From contig NC_087074.1 in the NCBI RefSeq assembly GCF_026151205.1, forward strand, positions 15,854,962 to 15,918,961: DNA of 64,000 bases, given 5' to 3'. Of this stretch, positions 30,041 to 42,247 are shown in pieces; within the stretch, counting starts at the first letter, position 1, and every line of letters starts with the position of its first letter. The position numbers and the translations under genes are program-made. The notes below the pieces were generated by a model. That model was not told where the DNA came from and did not search any database. It saw only the letters and a list, made by a program, of their open reading frames with translations. Source of the stretch: Bolinopsis microptera (taxonomy: Eukaryota > Ctenophora > Tentaculata > Lobata > Bolinopsidae).

Positions 30041-31672
30041 CTACTATGTTGTATCACGTGGTGACCCCCACTGTTGCTTCACTTCGACGATACAGGGGGA
30101 GCCGCGCACTTCGTGCGCGGCAGGTCATACAACATATGACAACTACTATGCATGTGAGCAGTCAGGACACTGGTAAACATTTTATTGACAATCTCAAAAA
30201 AAATTTATTCAAAGTTTATTGTATAATATAAGGGAAAAATTAACAAAAGAGGCGCCAGTATAGTACCAAGAGATAACATTTAGTGAAACTATACTGTTGA
30301 TAATTTACTTTTATTTATTTATTACTAATTTATAAGCAATTAATTTAATTGTGATGTATGAAGATCGTTTAAAACTGCACAGGAAACTCGTACATATTTC
30401 ATGTTTCATAAAACAAACATCAAATTCTGCCCAGAATATCCAAGTAATAATATATAAATGCATGTAGTACCAAAATCATATGAAATCAAAACATAATATA
30501 ATGATCATTCTCCAACTTTCGACTATAAAAAACATTACCTTTTTGTCATACGTTGTATGACCCGCCGCGCACGAGAGTCCTCCTGTATAGTCAATGAAAC
30601 GAAAAGTTTTCAATGAAACGAAAAGTTTTATTTTACATTCCTTTAATCATAAATAAAATAAGAGCTTAAACCACGAATTAGTTAGCTAGAAGTAAACTTG
30701 AGGAAATATTTTTGGTGATTGTATATAATTATTTAAAAAACTTTATTTGGTTGTTAGTATTTTAATTATGGTAAGTGGTTGAATTTAGTGAGACAAGGTC
30801 AGTTTCTCTGTTATCTTAGAAAAATTTCTACTTTACAGTAGGCAATGCTGAGTGGCAGGAATGAGGGACCAAAACGCTTGGGGCTAACAATGGCCCATTT
30901 ACAAACCACTTCAGACATGGCAATGATGTCATTTATGCTTAATTCGTCTGAAACTGACCCTACTGCACTTGTAACATTCTATAAAAATCTCTTCTAAAAT
31001 AGGTATAAAAATGCATAACACAAAACACACAAAAAAATTGTTTATAATCCTTATATAATAATAAATTTCTATAGAACTTTTAAATTTCTATAAAACTAAT
31101 AAACCTATATATATATTCATTTTGCACCCAGAGAAAGATGTGATCACAGAGGTAGTTTCGATATTATGTTAGTGAAACGACTGTGGGGGTCATGCACAAC
31201 GTGATACAATACTTTTTCGTGTTATTTTACAGCATGATTTCGGCAAGAAATAGTAATTTGCTACACCCAACACCAATGACCACATACATTGCATGTATTT
31301 TTTGCTTTCTTTTTTATTTGTGGATTGCAGCTTTCGTTTGACCATTGTAAATGAGTTGGCCCGGCGTGCGCTACTTCGTAGCACTTGCCATCGAGAAGAA
31401 AGCGGCGCGCGCTACTTCGAAGAAATTTAGATGAGTAACATCCGTCAACACTTTCGTGGACTTCGCTTTCCTTTTTATTTGTGGATTACCGATTTTGTGG
31501 TGCGCGCCATTGCAAGCGTAAAAGCTCTAGTTTAAAAAACTCGAAATACATTTGACATTGTCATACGTTGTATGACCGTCCGCGCACAAGTGCGCTACTC
31601 ACCCTGTATCGCGTAGAAACTCTACTATAGTGAAACGACGATGGGGGTCACGACGTGATACAATAAATACAT
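30041..31672. repeat. Cluster of related GC-rich hairpin-like repeats
   Basis: A block of about 105 bases at 30041-30145 (minus sense) is repeated in the opposite direction at 31558-31672. Both contain gtcatacgttgtatgac-like ends, a cgcgcac patch and gggggtcac...cgtgatacaa. A third copy appears split: its left part is at 30546-30605 and its right part at 31168-31210, with about 560 bases of AT-rich DNA between. The layout looks like nested insertion of a small inverted-repeat element. No coding capacity is seen. Confidence 0.55.
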
Positions 31673-33816
31673 GGTGCAAATTGTAATTTTATAACCTACC
31701 AGGACGCGCGCCAAATTGGACTCGTCGACGGTCCTGGTAGGTCGAAATACGAATCAACTGCGGCAGAAAATATTTGAAACAAACCCAGAAACCCTTACTG
31801 GTAGGGGCCTAACTTCGAAAATAAAAAAGATAGAAACGTCTGGTTTTCAACAAAATGTTCGCCTTGTAAAAGTAACGTTTCCCCCCCCCCCCCGGGGGAA
31901 ATTCAAAACAATGTAGATTTTGAATTATCGCGAAAAGTCTTATTTTGGGCCTTATAAAAGTACACAGCTTTAACTTTGCGGATTCCTGTACTCTGATTGG
32001 CTGAATTGTGTCACGTGCTAGCTGTTTGAACAGTGGAATGCGCCACGCGTGCAAATCATGCTTCATGTCGCGCGCGAGGTCGAGCCGTCTGTTTAAATTA
32101 AACCAATTCTAGTACCACCACCAGCCAGTAACTTTTCCTGGGAATGTTTTACGAGTATCACCCGTTAACAGTGCAAATAAAATCAAATAATAATTTACAT
32201 ATTATACATGACCGCCCTAAATTATATTTTCCATAAATTAGTGAAACAAATTTTTTAGTGAAACAAATTTAAAATTTTATCCTTTATTTTACAATCATAA
32301 TATAATAATATTTATAAGCCTCCGTTTTGAAAGTTTTAAATTTTAATACATTCACATTTCTATTTAAAATTCAATTTTATGTACAAGTCAATAACTGGCC
32401 GCCAAAGCCGCGCATTCTTGAAAACAGGATTAACTTGATTATAGTTATACGACTATGTAAATTAAAAACTATCCGTGGTTTTTTCTTTTAAATAAATAAA
32501 TTATAATTTTACCTAAGTCCAAAGCCAGCTTTGAAAAATTTACTATTAAATCATAATATATCGTCAACTTTAAATATTTACAATGCAACAATTCATTAAT
32601 CTGTAAACACGCGTACTCCAGCCCCTAAACGCATAAATTGTTATGCGGCGCGGCTCAAGCCGCGCACGCACGTATTATTTTATACTGTTTGCTTTCTAAT
32701 AAATATCGTGCCAATGTGTACGTCTAAATTGTAAACGTTCATGTTTTGTGTAAAGTGAATCCAATTGGGACTAGTGACAAGGATAAGGACCCAAGTGCCT
32801 GTACGGCTTTTTCGGGCCCCTGTGGACCACTACTCTTGAAATCACTCTACAACATTGAACATCTATATCATATATCTACTACGTCATTTGGCAATTATTG
32901 TCATTAATCTAACTTTCTAATTAATTGCCGAGGGGGAAGAGTAAACGCTTCACATTAAAATTCAATATACAAAATTCAAAACCATCAATACGGTATTAAA
33001 TATTATGGACAAGTCTATAAATCTATTTCGTAGTCATATATTTACATGATTTGCTTTATATTATATTATCTTAATACTGTAATGAAGTACAGTAGGATTT
33101 GTGTTTCGAGAAAGAAAGGTTGCGGTCAAATTATTAACAAAAGTAAACAAAAGTCCATCAGGGACTCCGTGGAGTCGAAAAAGGTACACGGCTGCTGTCT
33201 GGTGCTGCTAGGCATTTATTGATCAAGATGTTTTATTGTATTGATTTATAATGATTCTATTGTTCGTGACTAATCAAGTTCTAAGTGGAGGTATAAAGTG
33301 CTGCTCAAGATACTTCGTCATCTCATGTCCAGTATAATGATTAAGATAGTATACAATGCAGTTTTAGTAGTTGACCCATACAGTTAAGTCCGTCATAACT
33401 CACAATCGTTAAGTCGTCGGTCAATTGTCAAAGTCGTTGTGTGTTTATTCGTTGAGATAGCAGTAAGATAAGATGTTACGCGCGCGCGCGTTTAATCCCG
33501 TCGACGTGAAATGTGACAATGAAAACGCAATAGAATTATTATTTTCGCGCGTTACGTAGAGTTTACCAGTGTGTAATACTAGTTAACACTGGGTGTACAC
33601 TGAGTGTAAGTGTAAGTTTCATATACAAGCCGTTGAATATTTCCAATTTTGAGTGTATCGTGAGCATGTTTTACAGTGCGATTGCTCGGTACTAGTGTGT
33701 TTGTGTATATATATATATATCATTTGTGGAGTATGGTGTAAGTAATGTTTTTGGTTGGAGTGCAGTGGTTATATGTGTGAGAAAAGATATATGGTCATTT
33801 TAGTAACTCACATAAA
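31673..33816. other. Repeat-rich non-coding DNA
   Basis: Holds a hairpin (cctaccaggac..gtcctggtagg, about 31697-31741), a C-run ending in GGGGG at about 31879-31900, a CG dinucleotide run near 33481, and a TA run near 33708. The part next to 33816 is probably the 3' untranslated region of the minus-strand LINE. No gene is supported. Confidence 0.4.
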
Positions 33817-35247
33817 TCAGAACTTGAGCTCATTTGTGGCAAAATTAAGCTCACACCAATCAAGTGTATCATGCTTGAATTGCAATTCTCGTAAGGCAAT
33901 TTTCAATATATTCTTAAACCCGTTTGTCGGAGTATTAAAACTTATCTTACTTGATGTTTGTCGACAGCTGTTCCACATGTAGGATGATTGGTAGATGAAT
34001 TGTGAGGATGGTTGTGATGTGATGAAATAATCCTCTCGTCGTGGTGACCTGTTAAATGATGAGTACAGTGATAATGGTTCCTCTAACTTATTAATTTTGA
34101 ATAGTTCTAAGAGACAAGTGTACTTGTACAGATTGTGGACCGTCAACAACCTGTGGGTTTTAAACAAGGGCTTGGAGTGTTCTTTTTGGTAAAAGTCCAC
34201 CCCCAGTCTTTGCTTATCAACAGGTCGTGTCCGGGCACACGTTTTAAACTTCTCTAGGTAAGCTTCTCTATCCCCAAACAGAATTCTTATACACTTTTTC
34301 TGTGTTTTAAAGATAGGTTCAAGTCGGTTATTGCTAATACCACCCCACACAGATATTCCAAATCCTAAATGTGATTCAAATAGAGTATGATATAAATCCT
34401 TATAATACTGCTTTGGGACAATGTGTCGTATTCTGCACAGCTTTCCTACTTCGCATTTAAGTTTTGAGTTAAGTGACTGCGTATGTGATTTCCAGTTAAG
34501 TTGGTCGTCAATAATAACGCCTAGAAATTTAGCTTCTTGAACTCTTTTAATAACTACATTATTTAAAGTTAGTATGTTCTCGTCATTTTCTACTTCCTCT
34601 TTGGCCCGTGAGGGTTTAAAATGAATAAAACAACATTTCTTAATGTTAATATGTAATAAGTTTAGTTTCATATACTTGTACACAAATGATAGAACTTCAT
34701 TTCCTTTTTCGTATAGTCTTTTGACACATGTGTCTTCTATAAATATGTTAGTGTCGTCGGCAAATAGTATAAACTTTCCTATAATTGATGAGTTACGGAT
34801 GTCATTAATATAAATAATAAAAAGTAAGGGACCAAGACAGCTCCCCTGCGGCACTCCATAGACTACTGGAAGTTTCTCGGATTCTTCACCTAATACCGAG
34901 ACATACTGGTATCTGTTCGACAGGTAACTTGCTATAAGGTTATTTGCATTTCCACGGATTCCATAATTTTCTAACTTATGCAGTAACTTTTCATGTGATA
35001 TTGTATCAAAGGCTTTACTAAGATCAATAAATATTCCAAGAACGTGTTGTTTTTTCTTGAGGCAAGATTCTACGTGGTTCACTGAGTAATTTAGGGCATA
35101 ACTGGTCGAGTGATTTTTACGGAATCCGTACTGGTTTTCATATAAGGAGTTCTGTGAATGAAAGAAGCTGTATAATCTATTGAATATAATCTTTTCAAAT
35201 ATTTTACCAAACACAGCTAGCGTTGATACAGGTCTATAGTTTTCAAT
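33817..35247 (-). mobile_element. CR1-like LINE B, 5'-truncated, RT frame intact
   Basis: An open frame of about 475 codons starting inside the reverse transcriptase at ENYRPVSTLAVFGKIFEK. It runs through QYGFRKNHSTSYAL, GIFIDLSKAFDTI, YGVPQGSCLGPLLFIIYIND, FADDTNIF (catalytic box), FLGVIIDDQLNWKSH, FESHLGFGISVWGG and TCARTRP to a stop at 33817. Endonuclease and ORF1 are missing. The truncated end abuts LINE A, which is on the opposite strand and also 5'-truncated, so the two lie head to head. Confidence 0.9.
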
Positions 35248-35257
35248 TAGTGCTTAG

Positions 35258-37317
35258 TCAGTGCTGATGGGGATCCAAACAAGCACATCTACTACAAGGA
35301 ATTCGACAAGTTTCTCAAGAGCTCAATAAAGATGGCAAAGGCTATGTGCTATACTCAAAAATTCGAGAAGTACAGCATGAACTCAAAAAAGACTTGGGAA
35401 ATTATAAATGAACTCCGTGGCAAAAATTTGTCTAGATGTAAGGACGATTTTGTCATAGATGGCAAAAGAGTTACTTGCAGACGAATAATTGCTAACAAAT
35501 TCTGTGAATATTTTACATCTCTTGCAAGTAATCTCAATAAAAATGTACTGTCAAACAATAGTATTTCTCTGGAACCAGTAGAATCATTTGCTCAGTTTAT
35601 GTCTAATTCGGTATCTGACTCCATATACCTGGAAGAAACTAATGAAGAAGAAATTATAGAGGTGATCAGAGATTTTCAAAATGGCAAGGCGAGTGACATA
35701 CCTATAGTTGTTGTAAAAAAACCGGCAAAGCTCATTGCTGGTACCTTGGCTAGGCTTTACAACACATGTATACAAAGTGGTACATTCCCAAGTATTTTTA
35801 AAACTGGTAAAGTTATTCCTATTTACAATAAAGACAATAAGGAATGCATTGAAAATTATCGGCCTGTATCAATATTACCTTTATTTGGAAAGAACTTCGA
35901 GAACGTCATTTATAAACGCCTCTATAATTTCTTCACATCTAAAGGTGTACTAACAGACTCACAGTTTGGATTTAGAAAAGGCCATTCTACCACCCATGCT
36001 CTACACAAATCTATAGACTCCATTACTAAGTCTCTGGCAAGCAATAAACATGTCTTAGGGATATTCATTGACTTGAGCAAAGCCTTCGACACCCTTGATC
36101 ACGATATTCTTTTATGCAAATTAAATTCCTATGGTATTAGGGGCACAGCACTTACCTTACTAAAAAGCTATTTGACTAACAGAAAGCAGTATGTTATGTA
36201 TAACGATGTACCATCAGAAACAATGGACGTGAAATTTGGAGTACCACAAGGGTCAATTCTAGGGCCGTTACTCTTCCTATTGTATATGAACGATATAGTA
36301 AACTGCTTTTCAGACAGTGAGGTGAAATTTGTACTTTATGCTGATGACACTAATATCTTCATATCAGGACCATCTAGAGAAGCCAACATACAAAAAAGCC
36401 AACTTAGTACTTAAACATGTCTCGATTTACATGAAATGTAATCTACTTCATATCAACATGTCCAAATGCTGCTACATACATTTTAAACCTGCCTCTGAAT
36501 ACGATGACACCTGTGCACGGACCAGACCATTTGCTATCCTGCTAGATGAATCTAGATCAATATTGATCAATGGTAAGGTTATTACTAAAGTCAAGGATAC
36601 CAAATTCTTAGGTGTTGTTATAGATAGTAAGCTAAACTGGATTGCCCACATGCACTACATCCGTAAAAAACTGCGATCTATGACTGGTGCAATCTGCAGA
36701 ATTCGGCACTCGATACCTTCTGAACTATATTTGAAAATATATAACGCTCTTTTTGAATCACATCTCAGTTATGGTATAAGTGTTTGGGGTGTTGTCCTCA
36801 AAGAACGGTCCAATGATAGTCTTTTCATCACACAGAAGCACTGTATAAGGATCCTTTTTGGCGACCTTGACTCATATTTAGAAAAACAATCAACATGTGC
36901 ACGTACTAGACCATACGGTATGCAAAAACTAGACCATAAACACTTTGAAAAGGAGCATACAAAACCCATTTTTAATAGATTAAAAATTCTTACGGCTCAA
37001 AACTTGTACAAATATCACTGCATCTTAGAATTCTCTAAGATTATCAAGTACCACTGCCCATACTCCCTTTATGAGGCTATCAACATTTCAAACCGTGCAA
37101 CGAGTCTCACGGTTATTCTCCTAAATAAATCAAATACCTTTTTGTTTAATTTGCAGCCAAGCTTTGGAACGCTGTTCATAAAAAAATTTTAACTTCAAGC
37201 GATTGCTTAGAAACGTCCATTAGCTTGATAAAACTGAGAACCAAAGCACTATTAATACAAGCACAGGCAGCTGACTTAAAAGATACTTGGACTCCAAACA
37301 ATTTTAAATTGCAGTAA
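35258..37317 (+). mobile_element. CR1-like LINE A, 5'-truncated, frameshifted
   Basis: Reads from the linker before RT (KKTWEIINELRGK) through ENYRPVSILPLFGK, QFGFRKGHSTTHAL, FIDLSKAFDTLDH, FGVPQGSILGPLLFLLYMND and YADDTNIFIS. A frameshift near 36380-36410 ends the first frame. The second frame (to about 37190) carries MKCNLLHINMSKCCYIHFK, FLGVVIDSKLNW and two CARTRP peptides. A further shift brings in the C-terminal SLIKLRTKALLIQ, ending in TAA at 37315-37317. It is a dead copy, same family as LINEs B and C. Confidence 0.9.
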
Positions 37318-38450
37318 TCAAATCTAATTGCAGCGGCACACACTTACTATTACTATCATGATTGTACTATAGACAGAAAATCTTTCAAATCGATTTTGGG
37401 CGCTTTTTAACCATTTGTTGTAATATTTTTAGATACTAAATATCTAAATTTATAAAATTTTTCATCGGAATGAATTAATTGATATTTAATAATTTATTCG
37501 GTAGGTTTATCTGGTATTGATATTGATTATATTGATATTGTTATTATTGAACGAAGCTAACTCTAGACATTGTTAATACTACTTCTTTTAAGAAAGGGAC
37601 TTGGAGTATAAACGACCAAGTTTGCATAAATTTCTATCCACCCAAGAACTCAGGAGGCAAAGGTGGGTGCGTAAACTTTTGGTCTGCACTCTCCGATCCT
37701 GTATCACCCTGGATTCTTCTCGACGTATCTTTGTAAAAGGTATATACCTTCTAGTCAATCTCTTGCTACTTTAAGTCCCCTAAGATATCTGATCTAAAGT
37801 TCGTGCTAGTTATATATATATGAAATATATTTTTGTCTGCTTTAATTGATACTAAATAAAATTGTTGTTTTCTTGAAATTGTTGTTTTCTTGAAATTCGT
37901 ACATGGTAAAAAATCATGTTTTATTTTTATAGCATCTCCAGGTTGATACACCTAAAAGTAAAGTAAAGTAAAAATTATGACATAACATCATCACACATGT
38001 CTACAAAATATCAAATCATTATATTATGGAAAAATATAAATATCTTACCACCAAAATTTGTTTTCAAATAAATTAAAAAAGCATCCTCAAAAGATAACCT
38101 TGTAGCGCGATGCGTTACTGTGCCGCGCCGTGCACTCAATGAGGCTTCTCATGCTAGATCGGCGAGATGCGTTACTGTGCCTCGCCGAACTGCGATGAAT
38201 TGCCATCGTCAATTAAAAGATAACCCTATTCATACTTCGCAGTGATTGTACATCTCATAACTGTGGTTGGTAGAGTAGAAAGTGAAGCAACTGGCTCGTG
38301 GTTCACCCCTCCATGAATACCCAGGAATTAACTCCAGTAAGTTTCTCATAATAAATAGCTAGACCAAACGCACATCAAACATATTCTGGGGTTGATTTCC
38401 ATGACCAAGAATTCAATGTCGATGATTTGGTTATTGCATCCAGTCTCTTC
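37318..38450. other. LINE flanks and non-coding DNA
   Basis: Probably the 3' untranslated region of LINE A, then AT-rich DNA. At about 38106-38205 the phrase gatgcgttactgtgc occurs twice inside GC-rich palindromic surroundings (ggcgag..ctcgcc). No gene is seen. Confidence 0.4.
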
Positions 38451-38458
38451 TTTTAATC

Positions 38459-38834
38459 CCCTGATGAATTCTATGTTTTTCAACTGAAGAATAAACTAAC
38501 GGAAATACGTCAATTGTGTCCACTTACTAACATTTTTGTTGTACCTGTTTTACCATCAAGAATCCATGAAATGAATAAAAATATAATGCTCTACAACAAC
38601 TTGGTACAGGAGATGATAAAGAACTGTTTTCCTAATATTTGGTTTCAGGGTATGTATGGTTTTTTAGATAACAATAAGCTATTATCTGTTAAGTTCACTA
38701 GGGGTAACGACATGATTCACTTAGGAAGTAGAGGTTTAGCTAAGTTTGTAAGCCACATGAAAAACTGTGTGTTTCTGAAAGAAAAGGTGTCTAGGGAGTC
38801 AGCACAGAGGGTTGGATCCACTGGTCCAACCTAA
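38459..38834 (+). mobile_element. LINE C ORF1, C-terminal part of an SGNH hydrolase-like esterase
   Basis: Reads PDEFYVFQLKNKLTEIRQL, then VVPVLPSRIHEMNKNI, FPNIWFQGMYGFLD and GNDMIHLGSRGLAKFV. The Asp..His spacing in the last phrase fits the DxxH end of an SGNH/GDSL hydrolase, a domain known in ORF1 of some CR1-type LINEs (established). An upstream in-frame stop near 38454 and the lack of an N-terminal GDS motif show that this copy is broken or 5'-truncated. It overlaps the start of the ORF2 frame by about 20 bases. Confidence 0.65.
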
Positions 38835-41800
38835 CCGACACATTACTATGATCATGAAATTAATTAAGGAGGTCTGTGAGCCATGCTCAAGGCCCATCAA
38901 CATTGGGCAGCCCCTACTAGAATGTGAAGCCTGTCGGACAGCTATTCATACTAAATGTTTTAAAGTAGCAGGTTTCTGCCCTACCAATGGTCTATGGGTA
39001 TGTAAGGTTTGTTCACTGAACGTGATACCACGCTACAACCCCTTCTCTGGGATGATTAGTGATGGTGGTGATAAATTCTACGATGATGAAGGTGGATGTG
39101 ATGACGAAACTATTCAACAAATTTCGAATGTTCTAGACCAATGTCAGAGCTACTCCACAGCTGATCTTAATAGGGTAGTCAAGGAGCTTCAAAACTCATG
39201 TAATCTTTCATCCACACACTCAAAATTCACATCCTACTTTGTCAACTTAGATGGTAACAAAACCAACTTCGATTGTCTTAACGTTGAACTCAAACGAATT
39301 GAACTAAATTTCTCTGTAATTGGTATCGCTGAAACAAACACAGATGAACCTCTTAAAGAACTATACAGAATACCGCAATACAACAGTTTTTATCAGGTCA
39401 CTCAGGAAAACAAGCTGAAAGGGACTGGTGTTGCCCTCTATGTAGCAAATCACCTTAATGCAGAAGTCATAGAAAATCTTGGCTACTGCACGCCTGATAT
39501 TGAATCAATCTTTGTTAAGATCACTCAATCATCCAGCAAGCTCACACTCATCTCAGGGGTCATCTATCACCCTCCAAATGGTGACATTCATAATTTCCTT
39601 AAGTCATTCGATCACATATGTAAACTCCTCCCTAAATCTGGTGTACGTATAATGGGGGACTTTAATGTTGACCTTCTTAAAGTGAATGGTGACTCTGGTC
39701 ATGGCAACTATACTCTTTTTGAAGAATGCTTATTTAGAAATGGTTTCGCTCCCGTTATTTCGATACCTACACATGAGAGACCAAATTGCAAACCATCTTG
39801 TATTGACAACATCCTCACAAATGACCCTGGTAACTGTGTTCTCTCAGGTTGTATAACAGATAGAATTGGTGACCATGCTCCAACATTTGAATTCACTGAC
39901 ATCGAATTCGAGGTTGGTCCAAAAAGTGAAAAACATGTCCAGTACTACGACTTCAGTAATGCCAACCTTAATAAATTCCTAACCCTACTGAACACTGACC
40001 TCTCAAAGCTCCACACTTCTCATGAATTCTCGGATTTTACTAAATTCTTTGATCATGTACTTGATTCAACATGCAAACTTGTAAAGCCAAAAACTACTAA
40101 ACGGAATCCTATCAATAACCCCTGGATAACAGATAGTATTTCATCAGCCGTTGAAAAAAAACATGAATTAAAAGATGCCTGGATTACATCTAAAACTAAG
40201 GCAAACCCTGATGAAAACCAGGATCTCGAACAAACCTTCAAGGTATACCGAAGGATCCTCAAATCTGTAATTAACACTGCAAAAAATACTTACTCTTGCA
40301 ACCAAATCATAGAAAATAAGCACGACCGTAAGAAGACATGGCAAATCATTAATGAACTTAGAGGGAAGTGTAAAAAGAGTATCAAACCCTCATTTATAAT
40401 AGACAACAGAAAAATAACAGATAGAAGGGTTATTGCAAACGAGTTCAACAAATACTTTAACTCCATTGCCTCCACTCTAAATGAATCAATAGCTGACCTG
40501 CCTATACAGGCTTCTGAATTTTCAACATTTGAAGACTACCTCCTGCCATCCAACAATAACTCTATATTCCTAACTGACTGTTCACATACTGAGCTCATGG
40601 AAATAATTTCCAAGTTGGAAAATGGCAAATCTAGTGATATCCCAATCCGTGTAATCAAAAAGTCAGCTCATCTAATCTGCCCTGTTTTAGCCCAACATTT
40701 CAACAAACTGATGATGAGCGGGGTATTTCCCGATGTTTTGAAAGTTGGGAAAGTTACTCCTATATTTAAGAAAGGAAACGAAGAGGATGTAGGAAACTAC
40801 AGACCTGTCTCTACTCTGCCCATATTTGGTAAGATATTTGAAAAAGTGATATACAGCCGTATCTATAGTTTCGCTTTGTCACAAAATATCCTTGATGAAA
40901 ACCAATTTGGCTTCCGCAAGTCCCATTCTACTAGCCATGCTGTTAACTACTCTGTTAGAATTATTGAAGAGAGCATAAAAAAACGAAACCATGTTCTAGG
41001 AATATTTATAGATTTGAGTAAAGCATTTGATACAATCGACCATAGTACACTCCTAACAAAACTAGATAGGTATGGAATAAGAGGCAATGCAAACTGTCTC
41101 ATTAAAAGCTACTTATCAAATAGAACACAGTACACAGAAGTCCTTAATGAAAAATCCGAAAACCTTATCATTAAATATGGAGTTCCACAAGGCTCTGTTT
41201 TGGGACCGCTCCTTTTTCTTCTATACATAAATGATATTTCCAATTCCTCAGATTTAGGAACTTTCATACTATTTGCCGACGACACCAACATTTTTATTAA
41301 TGGCAAAACTGTAGAAGAAGCTTATGAGAAAGGCAACAAATTGCTTAGCTGTATAAAAAAGTATATGATCCTTAACAAACTACACATCAACATGTCAAAG
41401 TGCTGTTATATGCATTTTAAACCAAAGGCTAGTAAACCAGTAAAATTTCCAGATTCGCTTCAACTCTATATTGATGGCTTTCCAATTAAAAAACCAAAGC
41501 AACAAAGTTTCTTGGAGTTGTTATTGACGAACAGCTTTCCTGGGGGCCTCATATAACAGCACTTAAACGAAAGTTAAACTATGCCTCTGCCACCTTAAAT
41601 AGAATTAGGGACTCTGTACCGAAGGAACTCCATAAAGACCTCTACCACACACTATTTGAATCCCACCTTACATATTGTATCTCAGTTTGGGGTGATGCAG
41701 CACTCTTTAGGACAGCAAGTATATGGTTGTCTCAGAAGCACTGCGTACGGGTCCTCTTTGGTGATAAAGAGGCATACCTAAACAAGTTCTTAACATGTGC

Positions 41801-42247
41801 AAGAACAAGAGAGTTTGACAACCAGGCACTTGACCATACATTCTTCCAACTAGTATAGAGCACTGTAAACCACTTTTCAAGCAACAAAACATCCTGGCTT
41901 TCAAAAATTTATATACATATCACACTTTTATGGAAGTTTTTAAAATACTGAAATTAAGGTGCCCAGCATCACTGCAACAGCATTATCAGCCATCTTCTAG
42001 AAAGGAAACCACTCTCATTTCACAACTCCCATCTAATGACTTCATATCAAGATCCAAAAAAATTTGGAGCACAATTGCACCTAAACTTAAGCTTTTTGAC
42101 TACTCCTACAAGATTAGCCTTGCTAAAAGTCGCCTGAAAAAGGCACTTCTAAAGCTGCAACATGCTTATAATGATTCAGCATGGACTTCAAGCGATTATG
42201 ACATAATGCAGCTGTCATTTGAAAACAATCCCCTTCAACAAATTTAA
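38812..42247 (+). mobile_element. CR1-like LINE C ORF2: PHD finger, endonuclease, reverse transcriptase; frameshifted
   Basis: The first frame runs to 41556. It opens with a C4HC3 PHD-like finger (CEPCSRPIN, CEACRTAIHTKC, WVCKVC), then an APE-type endonuclease (GIAETNTDEP, MGDFNVDLLK, RIGDHAPTFEF), then RT with NYRPVSTLPIFGKIFEK, GIFIDLSKAFDTIDH, YGVPQGSVLGPLLFLLYIND and FADDTNIFI. A frameshift near 41500 moves the FLGVVIDEQLSW segment into another frame, and a second near 41850 moves the last part (YTYHTFMEVFKILKLRCP) into a third frame that stops at 42247. It is the longest copy of the family here but cannot make a complete protein. Confidence 0.9.
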
